NCBI GenBank assembly: GCA_009617715.1
Contig: VTFK01000269.1
Location: 310,001-374,000, forward strand
Reading direction: 5' to 3'
Origin: Plectrocnemia conspersa
Taxonomy: Eukaryota > Arthropoda > Insecta > Trichoptera > Polycentropodidae
DNA length: 64,000 nucleotides
In this document: one piece after another, positions 1 through 11,890 of the stretch
Numbering within the stretch: position 1 is the stretch's first letter
Layout: each line of letters starts with the position of its first letter
The notes under the pieces: generated by a model
The model's input: only the letters and a program-made list of their open reading frames with translations
Database searches by the model: none
Told to the model about the DNA's origin: nothing
Translations under genes and position numbers: made by a program

Positions 1-479
1 CTATATATTTATTATTTAAAGAAATATAAAAAAATAGCATTGAATCAGTATTATTATTTAGTGCCTTTTATACTAAAATTAATATAAGCGCCTGTGCCCG
101 TTGATTAATGTTATTCTTTAAATCAGCTCATAATGTGTATGTACACTGTCAAGTCTCTCCATTTAAGGCGAAGCGATAATTTTCATATCCTTTATTTTTA
201 AAAATATTTTGCCATCGTATCACATACACTCAATCATCCCGCTTTGTAAACGCCAACGCAATCGTGTCACATTTTAATCAAAAGTGTACACATGAAAGAC
301 TTTTTAGACACGATACGTGTTTTCGATAATCTTGGGACCTGTAACCCTGCCAATGATTGATAATGTTAATTATTAAATAAATGACCTCAATCTCCAAGTA
401 TATGTATTTCACCCTGTATATACAAAAATAAATATCAGATGCAATTCCTTGTTTTATTTTATCCCGTGCGCTAAATCCA
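1..479. other. AT-rich DNA, no gene seen
   Basis: No open frame, RNA gene or clear repeat. A CACCCTGTATA motif near 410 resembles ends of some mariner-type elements but has no visible partner. Confidence 0.5.
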
Positions 480-840
480 CTTTAGTTCTACGAGAGAAGG
501 AGAGCAAACAATTGCATTGAATCACTTTCGCTGGTACGTGAGGTCTTTGGAGAATCTACTTTGTAATCCAGCCAAAGCTGCTTTTATCGAGACTCAATCT
601 AGCCAACGAAGACCATAATGGTTTCGGGATCTATCGATGCAAATTTCCATTGCATGGATCTTAGCTTGGTACTACACGCTGTGGAATCTAGTTTAGGAGA
701 GCCGTTAAAGTTCATTGTCTAGCACCAAAAACCCACTGAATTCGTTCGACCAAAGATCCAGTTGTAATTACAGACTTTAGAGATTCGATTTGGAATCGAA
801 CGTTCCGATGGAGCTCCAACGTTAAATTACGTTAAGCTTC
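480..840. other. GC-richer non-coding block
   Basis: Composition is clearly more balanced than the flanks. Both strands carry several stops in every frame, so it is not coding as it stands. It contains a CAATTG E-box near 511 and the palindrome GAACGTTC at 798-805. It could be regulatory DNA or a very old transposon; I do not recognise it. Confidence 0.35.
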
Positions 841-1454
841 GGATACGTGAACATACATTTATAGAGCATATACTTTTACTACAGTAGTGTAAATATTGAG
901 GTCAGTCAATAATAGTAATATTACAAATAAAAATACTTTTCATCATCGTCTTTGAAGATGATCGTGACCAATAAATACTTATAAGCTGAACATGTTTTTG
1001 ATTATTATCCTAATTTATCGATATTATTTTTCACCTAAGAACATAAGCTTTTAAGAATAATATATATTATATACATACGTATGTCTTTTATTGTCATTTT
1101 CATGTGACACAAAGTTTTGCCACAATAAATGATTTTAGCTTGTCTTTATCGCGTTACTATTTATAATTTAATTAAAATATTTTTCCAATATTAAAACCTA
1201 ATTACCATTTTAATGTAAAATTTGTATTCAATTGTACGGTTTTCCAATTTGAAGTATTTAGTAAGTTAATAATATACGTTTATACTTAAACACATATGTA
1301 TATATTTTGTTAATATATTAGGTAGAACTTTGAATATGTAGAGCTTACAACTAAAAGCCTATGCATCCTTAAAATACATATATTACGGTAAGATTATAAT
1401 ATATTAATATACTCTGCCAAAAAAACTAGATAGCTTAAGGTTAACAAGAAAAAT
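841..1454. other. AT-rich DNA, nothing recognised
   Basis: Short A/T runs and TATA-type simple sequence only. No frame of useful length on either strand. Confidence 0.5.
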
Positions 1455-1800
1455 TAACTTTGCTCTTAATTTATTGTTTTCAATCACTTGCTCAATAAAA
1501 TATAAAAAATATTTTTAATTGAATATGATTATTATATGATATTATATAAAACTAATTATCTATTTTTTTATACTTTAAGTGAAAGTTTATAGCTATTATT
1601 ATAAATTTGAATTTTTAAAGATATAATATATACAATAATTATTATATATTAATCATTTGCTTATTAAAATAATATCAATCATTTCTTAATGTATTCTGAT
1701 TATTATATGATATTTTTAACAACAAATTTTATTTTTTTTAAATATTTAAAGTAAAAATTTCTAGCTATTATTATAAGTTTGAATTTTTAAAGATATATGT
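1455..1800. repeat. Two-copy tandem duplication, period about 171 bp
   Basis: The segment beginning GATTATTATATGATAT at 1527 recurs at 1698. Both copies continue into the shared string AGCTATTATTATAA and then TTTGAATTTTTAAAGATATA. Upstream parts also align (CAATCACTTGCTCAATAAAAT against TAATCATTTGCTTATTAAAAT). The copies have diverged noticeably, and no third copy follows. The unit length is in the range of a nucleosome-size satellite monomer, but only two units are present, so this may be a simple local duplication. Confidence 0.65.
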
Positions 1801-1854
1801 AATACATAAAATTTACTAATATAAGTCGCTACAAAATTTGTGCTTAATATTTTT

Positions 1855-1890
1855 TAACAGGCGTAAGCCTAATGCGTTACAACTGGATAA
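1855..1890 (-). mobile_element. Possible LINE 3'-end scrap
   Basis: The string ACAGGCGTAAGCCTAATGCG here resembles ACAGGCAAACCTAATGCG in the 3' untranslated region of the LINE at 34.5 kb, in the same orientation. Only about 25 bases match, so this is a weak assignment. Confidence 0.3.
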
Positions 1891-1899
1891 ATCTGTGCC

Positions 1900-3189
1900 A
1901 ACTGGGTCAATTAGACATATTAAATACCTACAATTAAGTTTTATTCAAACATAAATTATTGTATGTATTATAATTTATAATCAATAGGTTTCACTTTATT
2001 GCCGTGACTCGAAACCGCGGTCTCTGAGTTACCATTTAGAATGCTAATAATAACGTATTTTTTTGGCATTTCATTTGGCAAATACCGAAAAAAATAATGC
2101 ACTTTCTTTCGAGATATTTTTCTTAAATTATTAAAAAATCATTTACTAGCGCGATCTGACATATTGTTTCAAAATAGTGTCTAGTCAAAAACCTAAGCAT
2201 GAATAACAAAATTACTAATTAGGTTATAACCAATCGATTTCAAAACATATTTATTTAAAATATACTTTTACTAAGAGAAATATATATTTTTCTTCTACGA
2301 AGAATATTTTTTTGGTTCATCCGTGACACAAATTATTTTCTAGTGAAAATAATCAATTTTTGACTTTTATGCCATAAGAAAATAAAGATATCAAAAAAAA
2401 AATTTTTTTCCCTACTTTTTAGTTTGACTTAAATTTTAGGTGAGATTTTGCTTTTATTATTTTAATAACTTCATATAACCCAAGTAGTTATCTTATATAA
2501 CCCAAACAGTTACCATAAGATAGTGTCTTAAAAAAAGTTGACAAATGCGTTGTAAATTTTGTATAATTACTGTAAGTCTTACAATTATGAATTTACTTAA
2601 TTACCAATATTATTCTTTTCGCTTATATAAAAAAATATAAAAGTTTCTTTAATAACTTCTACATATTTTATAATGTATTTTAATTTACTTTTAACTAAAA
2701 ATGGTTAAAAGTAAAAAAAAAAAATAAACATAAGATTTAATATTCACAAAAGTTAACTGACTATTTTATTTTTGTATATTTTATATTTTCAAAATAACTG
2801 TTTTATTAATTAAAAAAAATTAAGAAAAATATTTTAAAAATGTACAAAATAAATAACTGGTGTGAAAATATTTATCTAAGAAACATCAACAGTGGATTAT
2901 TCTTTACAAAATGTTTTAAAGTAAGCACTAATTTTTTTGGCGTACTATAATAAGGCAATTTTTTATAATAATATATAAAATAAGGTTGTAGTGTTTAACT
3001 TTTTGAACATATCAGTATTTTTTAAACGGGTTATATATTGTAATATAAAATATATACAAGAAGTATAAATAATTTAAAAGTAAGCCCTAAGAGTAATTGT
3101 TCTATTCATATTTCTTATTATACAGTGAAACAATGTGTAACTCATGCATGGAAATTTTTATCAGTTATATCAATCTCCTAAATTGACAT
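1900..3189. other. AT-rich DNA, no gene seen
   Basis: Dominated by A and T homopolymer-like runs with stops in all frames. Two near-identical strings with AACCCAA and AGTTA occur around 2478-2512, too short to call a repeat family. Confidence 0.5.
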
Positions 3190-3440
3190 TCTCAGAACCA
3201 ATTGTAACAATAATTAATTTCCTAGGACGGTCATAAGAGTCGTTTTGCAGATAAGGGCTAGCAAGTAAAACATTTAGCTTATATGATTTACCGTCGAAGC
3301 ACCGCCCTTGAATTGTGTCTCACTAAGGAACGCCTTCAGAGACTTCCGTCCCAAAAGTAGTGCCGTAAAAACTAGGCCCCCAGAGAGCCTGCGTATTCAC
3401 AGGAAGCCAACGCCACAACGCTCCAAAATTATTAACGTAA
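3190..3440. other. GC-richer non-coding block
   Basis: A patch with several C/G-rich words (CACCGCCC, GGCCCCCAGAGAGCC) amid AT-rich flanks. No open frame runs across it. Function unknown; candidate regulatory or old unique sequence. Confidence 0.35.
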
Positions 3441-5089
3441 ATAAATAACAACTTGTGATCGCAGTTCGCATTTATTTTTAAAATATGATATTATATTTAT
3501 ATCATGCTTTTTCAATAATACGATACAGGTAAAATTCATATAAAACATATACTACAGTGATTTTAAATAAATAAGACAATAAAAATAAACGAAACGATAG
3601 GAATAAATTCATGTTCGATTAGAAAAATTCTCAAGATATAAATATTTTCATATATAATTTTTTTACAAGAGTTCAGTGAATAACCGGTCCTTCTTAAAAT
3701 ATCAGCATTTATTTAAATACCAATACCTTAGAATTTTTTAAACGTTTTTAATGCAGAAAAATATTTTATTAGATTTATTAGTGCGCCTAAAATAGTTTTG
3801 CCAGGTACGCCAAAAAATATTTTGCCTAACAGCTGTCTTCTACGCCAATTTTTTAGTGACATACTTAAATTCTTGAAACCACTCTAGCAGTGTTTGATGT
3901 TTGGATTAATGAATATTTTACATTTTTAGATAAATGCATACATTTCTCAAAGCTAAGAGCATCGCAATAGGTTTTCTTCTTAAATAAGAAAATTAAAAAC
4001 AATATTAATAATCTCTTATTTGAACTGCTTCATTAGTAGTTACTATTATACGAGATTAATTTGTGTTTTTACCAGCATTCTTAACCACATTTATATTTAT
4101 GGCATAAAAAATGAATATTTGAGAAGACTGATCAATATTCTTTTAATAACCGGACATTGCAATTTACGTTGATACTTCCTCGCAAAAACATTATAATAAC
4201 ACCTATAATTACAACCAAAATAAATTGCCATCGTTATTCTCGTACATAAACACTTTAACCGATCCTTTGAAGTCTTAACTTTTTTGTCGTATGCCTACAT
4301 ATATAATATATCTATGTTTATACTTTACTCATTATTAACATAATCAGTCTTAAGACTTCGGTTGTTCATCGTTTGTTGTCTATCATCTGAGATAGGGTGG
4401 TCCTTTACCCGCGTACTGGTAAACCATAATTTATAACTCTGGTCCTGTAATTAATTCGGTGTTTGTTATGTCAATAACAAGTTGCGTTATCACCGAGACG
4501 TAGGTGGTTATCTCTTGTGTGGAATACGGCTTAGCTATCTATACTCGAAACTTATTACATGTAAGACGGCATCTATTAGTTATTAGTTATATTCAGTGAT
4601 GACTTGTTAAAAGATCGATAATAACGAAGCATGTGGATGTTATTTGATAACGCGTGTCTTGTTATTAATGGGATGAGTATTGATAAAAATGGGTTTGTTG
4701 TGAATGTTTTATGTCATACGGTACGTGTGTTTTTTATTATATATATAAATCATAAACATATGTATGTGTATAGGCAATAATAATTCTTTAAAAAAGAATA
4801 AAAAAATATTGACGTTTAATAAAAAATAAAAATAAAATAAAAATGCTTTATTTAATAATATACGATTAAACCGTTGTTCCGATATAGTTAATTTATATTT
4901 GTTACAATTCGTTATAACTTATTTTAGCAGTTATCCAAAACAACTAAAACATACAAAGACAAATGTATATGTTATTTAATATTAAAAGAAGTGTAAAGAT
5001 ATTTCTCAATACATACTTTTTGTCTTAATTAAGATTTAATTAAATTCAAAGCCATTACATGGATTATAGAGACATTTTGTCACTCAAGT
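3441..5089. other. AT-rich DNA, nothing recognised
   Basis: No long frame. Around 4380-4560 composition is slightly more balanced, but frames are closed and no motif is recognisable. Confidence 0.45.
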
Positions 5090-5560
5090 CGTGCAAGTTA
5101 TTTTCTCCAACGAGATTCAACTTTCCGCTGCAATTTTCCCTTTTTCCCTTTTGTTGCATTTTTTAGCCGGTGCAATTAGCCGAGGATGGCAACACGACAT
5201 TCCACTTTGACGAAGAGCTCTTTTAGTTGTGTGAAGAGTTGGGCGAAAACCTTTATTATCAACTGCCTTCTGTGTTCCCTTTGTGTGTCGGGTTTTCGCA
5301 ACATCGTGAATATAGGTTCAACTAACCGAGGGACGCACACGTGAAAATACTATTGTTGGGTATGAAACGGCAATTGTTGCGAACCCTTTCAAACTGACTC
5401 TTCTTGCGGAAATATTCTGTACACACTACTACTCGGCACACATGGAGATGAAGGCATACCCGAAATTGTTTGGGGCGGCAGCCCTGCGGAAACAGTTCGG
5501 TAACAAATTCAAAGTGGGAAAAGCTGTCTTTTAATCGAATGTACACTAAATTGGTTATTT
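5090..5560. other. GC-richer block with splice-acceptor-like site
   Basis: Begins with a strong pyrimidine tract (about 5125-5163) ending in TTTTTTAG at 5166, a good-looking 3' splice site. The next 60 bases (5167-5226) are open for 19 codons and end in TAG. The minus strand carries a 92-codon frame at 5322-5600 with no recognisable domain and a composition that does not look protein-coding. I treat the block as non-coding, with the small exon reading kept as a hypothesis. Confidence 0.3.
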
Positions 5561-8500
5561 CCTCTTTATGTTTAAATATGTTAGATTGTATTTTGTACAT
5601 CGATAGGTTGTACTAAAAACGTATTTATAATTGTATCACTCAAAACAACATATCAATAATAGGTAAACACGTTTTTTATTTATTGAATTGTAATGGTAAT
5701 TACTAAGCTCTAAAATATTAAATGTAGCAAGGAAGAGAAAATGCGAAATTGTTCCTTATTCTCTGACATGTATAAGTATCAGAGGATCACCTCAAAGTTG
5801 CCATGTAACTTATCAGATTTTGCGCTCACAGCCAGTGGAGCCAACCAAATTGATACCGATGATTTTGGTACTGCATAGTCTACATTGATTGATTTTTTCG
5901 TTATATAAATTATAAGTCAATTCGGTGTTAAAATTGTTAGACCTTGTATATGTTTTTATATGTAAAACCTTAGCTTTTTTCAGCCTGCATCGCAATTGCT
6001 ATGCACGACCACGCCACATGATAGATGGCCTTGAAGACAATCTGTCATGCAATAAAGGGGTGACCAAGGGCTGAAGGGGTGAAATTTTGCAGCCACTATC
6101 TAGATACATGTCACGCGATATAAATGAGGCAAAAAATATAAATAAAATAATCACTTATAGCCATCTTACCGCAACACGTGTTTTAATTGACGTAAATACG
6201 CTCTAATGAAGGTTAATAACAACCAACAATCTGGCGATAAATATGTACATATATAAAAGCGATTAAACCAGTATTTCATTAAGCCAAACGTTAAACCATG
6301 TTAGATGGATATTCAATTAGTTAATATACAAATTCCAGATTATTTTTAACCAATTTATTCTAAGATCACCTTATACAATTAAGACATCCCTCGAAGCATA
6401 AGGCAAGTTTATTTAATCCAACGTCAAAAAAATTTCACTTTTGCTATTTTTTTAAGCACCCAATGTGCGCAGTTTCTGATTGACAATATTTTAGTTCATT
6501 ATTTCACACTTGTTTAAAACATTAATAACAACGGATGAGCTATATTATTTATCCTTAAATTCAAGACAGTGTTTTTCCTTTAATTAGTCTATAAAAACAG
6601 CTTCTGTACCTTTCGATCAATCTTCACAGTTGCATAAACTAAAAATATGAAGTCTTTCATATGCGTTGTGATAATATTAAACCATTTATCTATATTACTT
6701 ATAGAACAGTTTAGAAACATCCGGGACAAAAAACCTTTTTTTTTTAAATTATACAAGGAAAAATCAGTGATTTTCGATTATGTTATTTTATTAATTGATG
6801 CCGTCAACTTAAACATTTAGAATATTGCCTCAGCGTTTCGAATGTTCCTCACTATGTTTGATAGTAAATTTTATATATGTAATAAAGGGAAAGCTTGGTT
6901 ATTTTATGTCTATAGTTCAATAAAGTGCATCTGGTGCAACAGCTTTACGTTCGCGTCGCGAAATCGATATCATTCGCTGCCGCAAATTAGATAAAAGTGC
7001 AATTACTTTTAGAAAGAGTGATAGTTCACTGAAAAAAGTTACAAAATTCAGATAGATTTATATGTTCAATAATTGCATATAATATTTTTTTTGTTAAATA
7101 TAATATTTGTTAAACATAATAATAAATAAACTTGTACTTGCCTTTTTCTCTTCTTACCTTAAGGTATAATAAAGATATTAAAATCGTTTAAATTATGACA
7201 CAATGTTTGTTTGGATATGTCAACATTAAAATATCAAAAAATCTATAATACTTAATGTATACTTTATTTATATAATACATATTAATAAATATTGAACTTT
7301 TTCTTATGACCTTTTAAAAACTTGTTAATAAAGTTAATTCTAAGCTAATAATAAATCTTTTAACTTTTTTATTAGACATTTTCAAAAAATTATTAGATAT
7401 ATTAATAATTTACTATTTTTTTTAATTTTGTATATTTTAACTCAACATTTCTTTTCGACAATTTAATGTAAATATTAGTATTTGGTTTAAAATGTCATAA
7501 AATTATTTATGTTATGATAAAAAAATGTTTTTTTTAAATACTGATATTTTATATTTAGATTTCGTATTAAAACATAGATTGCAAAACATTTTTATAAGTT
7601 TTTATATGCAAACTAAATTTAAATTTATTTTTGTAATTTATACATTACCAAAAATATATACATGTGTACATTTATTTTCTTACTTTATTTTCACTCTGAT
7701 ACAACTGTCAATAATATTAGTTTTTAATTCTATCATACGTTATTATAAATAATACCTTTTTTAATTTTTTTGGTACATATGTAAGTGACCTCAAAAGTCA
7801 CAAAAATAAATTTAGAGTTAAGTTACGTCTCAAATAACTTCCGAAATATTTGCATTTAAACATTTGCCATTTTATAAAAATTGCGAATTTTATCGATCCA
7901 GTTAAAACCTCCTAGGCAAAAGTTAACGTCTCAAATGGAATTGGTCTAGTTAGTCACTTTGACGATCGGTAACCAAGGGTAAAAGAACAATAGTTTTATA
8001 CGTAGGATAAAATGTATTGTCTCGTCCTTTCTGAAGAAGTAGTTTCAAGGTAATATTTTTGGATTAATAACAGGAAGGGACGGATGTGCTACTTAAAATT
8101 TCCAATTAATGACGCAATTGTTTCGTCACGCGATCTCTCTTCCATTGTTTTGTGGATTAGTTTGTGAGAAGTTACTAACGGAAAATCTCTAGTGGTCCTT
8201 GAAATTATAAATAAATAGTGGTACATTCTTACATAAAGATAATTTATCATGCTCTTTAAAATTATGTAAGACAATTTTAGTTTAAATATTTTTTATTCAA
8301 TTATGCTTCTGAATAAATATGCTTTACGTGGCTGGGTCGCAGCATTGTTACAAATTTAAGGAGAAGATTTTACTCTATTGTTACTGATAGATATATATAG
8401 TATTTATATACGTTTAAAGATCGATGAACCTTATGAGAAATGTCTATACAAATCTAGAACTTTGCTTTATGAAATGGTTAAACTGAAATAGAATATTAGA

Positions 8501-8749
8501 CTTATGAAAAAATAGTAGTAAGAATTAATTTAGTCGTATAGACTTTCTAAATAAATTAAGGTTTATTTTCTAAGCTTTATGTTTTTATTCGTCAAATAAC
8601 TTATATGCTTAGATTCACTATTCTTTTCATAGACCATTTATAATCGATAAGCTTGTATTAGGTTTTAAAGTTGAAATATATGTGTATTCACCTCACTTAC
8701 TAAATCGATTGCAAATATATTCTGTCTGTTCATAACAAGCGCAGACCCA
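5561..8749. other. Long AT-rich stretch, no gene supported
   Basis: The 60-75 codon frames at 5813-5995 (minus), 7525-7752 (plus) and 8089-8274 (minus) have Phe/Ile/Lys/Tyr-rich translations expected of AT-rich random sequence and show no domain. Slightly GC-richer patches lie near 5990-6110 and 7860-8060. Confidence 0.5.
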
Positions 8750-9310
8750 AGGCCTCCTCCAATTAGAAGATCCAAATTTAGAGCCGTCCTCTGCAAGAGT
8801 TTTTTTTTTTTGAACTCTTTCTACGACCCAACGTCTTCAAATGAGACTTTCACCCGATTGGCCGAGTCGTCGTGGGGTGGTATATTTTTGCAGCGGTTCA
8901 TTACGGTAACGACGGCGGCCCGAGTGGTTTGCACGTAACAACCCCTTTGTGTCCGCCGGCCCGACACATTTCACGGACGCCCTCAAGAACCGCAGTAACG
9001 ACCCGAGTGTCCGTTTCGGCCCGGCTGGTCCTCTCGGTCCTCCGACCTCTCACTCTCTCTCTCTTAGTCGCCGAACCGTGAAATTACAATGTAAACCGTC
9101 GGGACATTTCAATCAGGGCTCGTCCCATTATCACCGCTCCACGGCCGCGGGACCACGGTCGACAATGGGATTTTATCTCGTTGTTCCTCAGAGACGGGCC
9201 GAGACTATCGAGAGCGGAGGCTGTGAGTCGGTAATACGAAACGGATCGGTGTGACGAACGTACCTTTAATCCGGTCACGTCATGAAGTCGTCGGACACGA
9301 CCATATTCCC
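8750..9310. other. CpG-rich block, the most GC-rich part of the window
   Basis: Dense in CG dinucleotides (for example CGACGGCGGCCCG, CACGGCCGCGGGACC) and bounded by AT-rich DNA. Three overlapping frames stay open (plus 8872-9081, plus 8949-9254, minus 9084-9278). Several open frames at once is what high GC produces, and none gives a recognisable protein. A TTTTTGCAG acceptor-like site precedes the first plus frame near 8892, and a CT-dinucleotide run lies at about 9050-9064. It could be an unmethylated CpG-type promoter or enhancer, or a poorly conserved exon; I favour regulatory DNA. Confidence 0.4.
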
Positions 9311-11206
9311 TAAATCCCTAAATAAACTCAGCTTCGGACGGAATCAAATTACATGTTTATTTGTCGGAATTACTATGTATATTCTATCTTATATTCTATA
9401 ATAATAATTTCTATGTTTGGACATGTTTTTCTGTCTCACCTTAATCTAGTGAATGAAACACTAACAATATATTTTAGTAGATTTTAACACTAATTTAGGA
9501 AACAATATATTTTTTCTACTCAAATGACAAAACTTGATTTTAGCTATAAAGTATCTTCTCATAAGTTTATTTAAAGTCTGGATGACCGTCGAATGGAAGT
9601 TTACGAGCGCTGATTTGATGGGCGTGACGGTAAGACTAAGGGACGTAACCAAGATTTTATAGGGCACTCAGCAACACCTAGAAGTCAACAAGCAACAAAT
9701 ATTTGTTGATCTCACTTTATTACGAATGTAAAAACGAGCAGGTACGAGTGTCAAGTGTGAGTGAGTTAATTTATATAAAGCACTATTATATTAATAATTC
9801 CTTACTGTAATAATTTGAGATGTATGTCATATCAAAAAATAAATTTATTAAAAAATAACTAATAACCAATTTTAAATTTATTAAAAAATACTTTTATTAG
9901 CATCATTCTCTGATACGTACATCACGTCACCCCTAATTCTCTAAAACACCGATTCAGCACAAAATTACAATAAAGGATATTGAATTACACACTGAACAGA
10001 AAGCGAAATTTCTCCGAAATTGTCAATCCGTAGCCGTTTTTTATGGCAAATTAAAAGCAATATCCCGACAGAGATAGGCATCTACGCAAAGGAGGAACAA
10101 TATCCATTTTATTAGAATCCCTAATGGGGTACATCAGCTACCCAGCGCGACCTTCGCCCCATCCGGTCGCTTTATACAGACTAGCCCAAAAATGTATACA
10201 ATTTCAAAGAAACATGTCAAAGTTGAACTGAAATGTAATTACGAGTAGAATGTTCAGTGTGATATTGTTCCAAGAAATTAGGTATTGTATACATATATAC
10301 ATATACCCAGAGGACGTTTTCTGAATTTATAATAAATTTACCAAGAACAAATAAATATATGTATTCAATAGCTTTGACAGAATATTATGTACGACATATT
10401 TTATTTTATTCAAAAGGCTAAAGTTTGTTCTAGTTAATATTAATCAGTAGTTTTGGTATACATATGTTATACAAATAGTGATTTATTATTATAACTTTTG
10501 AAAGTCAATTTAAAATATTTGTAATTTATATATAATATGTAAAAATATTTATACTTATCTAGAGATTTTTAAACGTGTTTTAATATATAGGCAAAATAAA
10601 ATAACATTGATGAATCTGGCAAAAACGTGAATTCAAAACCAAATATTTAACATCTTCATCTTCTCTAGGGACTTACAAGTATAACAGCATTAAGCATATG
10701 GATAAAGATCATCAAACTTCTTGAATGGCTTGTCACATAAGCTATATATATACAAACATTTTTTATAGATACTGTTAATTTAAAAACTAAATATAATTTT
10801 CTAGATAGATAAAGTTCTCACAAAAGCATTTTCATACTCATTTATTTAATATGTGCTTAAAATAACATTTTTTTTTTCACTTTTTATATATTATTATTTT
10901 TTTATGATATATGTTTTTATTCTTATGCATACTTATTTTTTAACATGTCATACTAACTCAAATGAAAACAAATAATTTACATTTGTTAGTACATACTTTA
11001 TCTGAGACACAGTTCATACAAAGCTTTTTTTTATATTTCACAATATATAAAAATCAAGCTTTTTGGTACTATATGGTTTTTTCGTCCCCGTTATACATAA
11101 TACATTAGTTAAGGTTAGTATTATCATTCTTAATTATATGTTTCGGATATTTGTTGAATATATATTATAACATAAATAAATATGTTATAAAATAAATTAA
11201 TAAAGC
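9311..11206. other. Mostly AT-rich DNA with one GC-richer patch
   Basis: No gene. About 9960-10200 is more balanced (ATCCCGACAGAGATAGGC, CAGCGCGACCTTCGCCCC) but closed in all frames. A short direct repeat of AAATTTATTAAAAAATA occurs at about 9840 and 9875. Confidence 0.45.
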
Positions 11207-11345
11207 CTGAATAGTGTAGTCTGTAAGGCACTGAATTAATACACAAAAGGCTACAGTTTTGGGTGTCGACGGCTGCTAGGTCCACGGGCAGCGCTCGCGC
11301 GTGTGCCGTGACTCTTGACTCGTGTTATATATGAATCGCTACAAC
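11207..11345 (+). mobile_element. Candidate tRNA-derived SINE
   Basis: TAGTCTGTAAGGCACTG near 11216 resembles a pol III A box in a tRNA-like head, and GGGTGTCGACGGC about 45 bases on is a degenerate B box. The GC-rich tail (GCGCTCGCGCGTGTGCCGTG) ends abruptly in AT-rich DNA. No target duplication or clear A-rich tail was found, so this is tentative. Confidence 0.3.
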
Positions 11346-11509
11346 AGCATATTTTGAAAAAAATTGATACATGTTAATAAGTAATTTTATAAAATTAGTA
11401 TGAATCTGCCATAGAGAGATCTTTTTCTTACTTATGATTAATCTCTATGGGTGAAAATTTCGGCGTTTCATAAGCATCTAAAAGTTAAAATTTTAACTTG
11501 AATTTTGCA

Positions 11510-11890
11510 TAAATAAACTTCTATCTCAGCATTTCGGCAATAAATCAACTCGGCGCGTTTCAATTACGCGAAAACGCTGTTGTTACGTGCAACGCGTTTT
11601 TGACACGGCTGAAACTAACTATTAATTAATATAAATTAAGCGTATCTGCCGTTCGTTTTCTGTGTTCATTGTGCTTAATTTTCCTCGAGCCGAGCGGCAG
11701 CCCTTTGTTATCCCCGCGTCTTTATAATCCTTTTCGTCGTGAATGGAAAGAAGGTGAGCTGACAACGGCTGCTTCGGCCATTGTTTTTGATAGGCCTTTT
11801 GTTGCCGGCATCAATCAATGGTATCCCCTATTGTTGGCGTGATAACAGGATTTTCCCCGTTCGCAATACTGTGTCAAGTTCATGATTCCT
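11510..11890. other. GC-richer non-coding block
   Basis: Contains CGCGTTTCAATTACGCGAAAAC, in which CGCGTTT...AATTACGCG is a loose dyad, plus ATTAATTAATAT homeodomain-type AT cores beside GC-rich words. Frames are closed. Plausible enhancer-type sequence by composition only. Confidence 0.35.

Noticed and set aside
8949..9254. 101-codon frame in the CpG-rich block
   Set aside because: Frames are open on both strands at once because of high GC, and no domain is visible. Kept only as a possibility in the findings.
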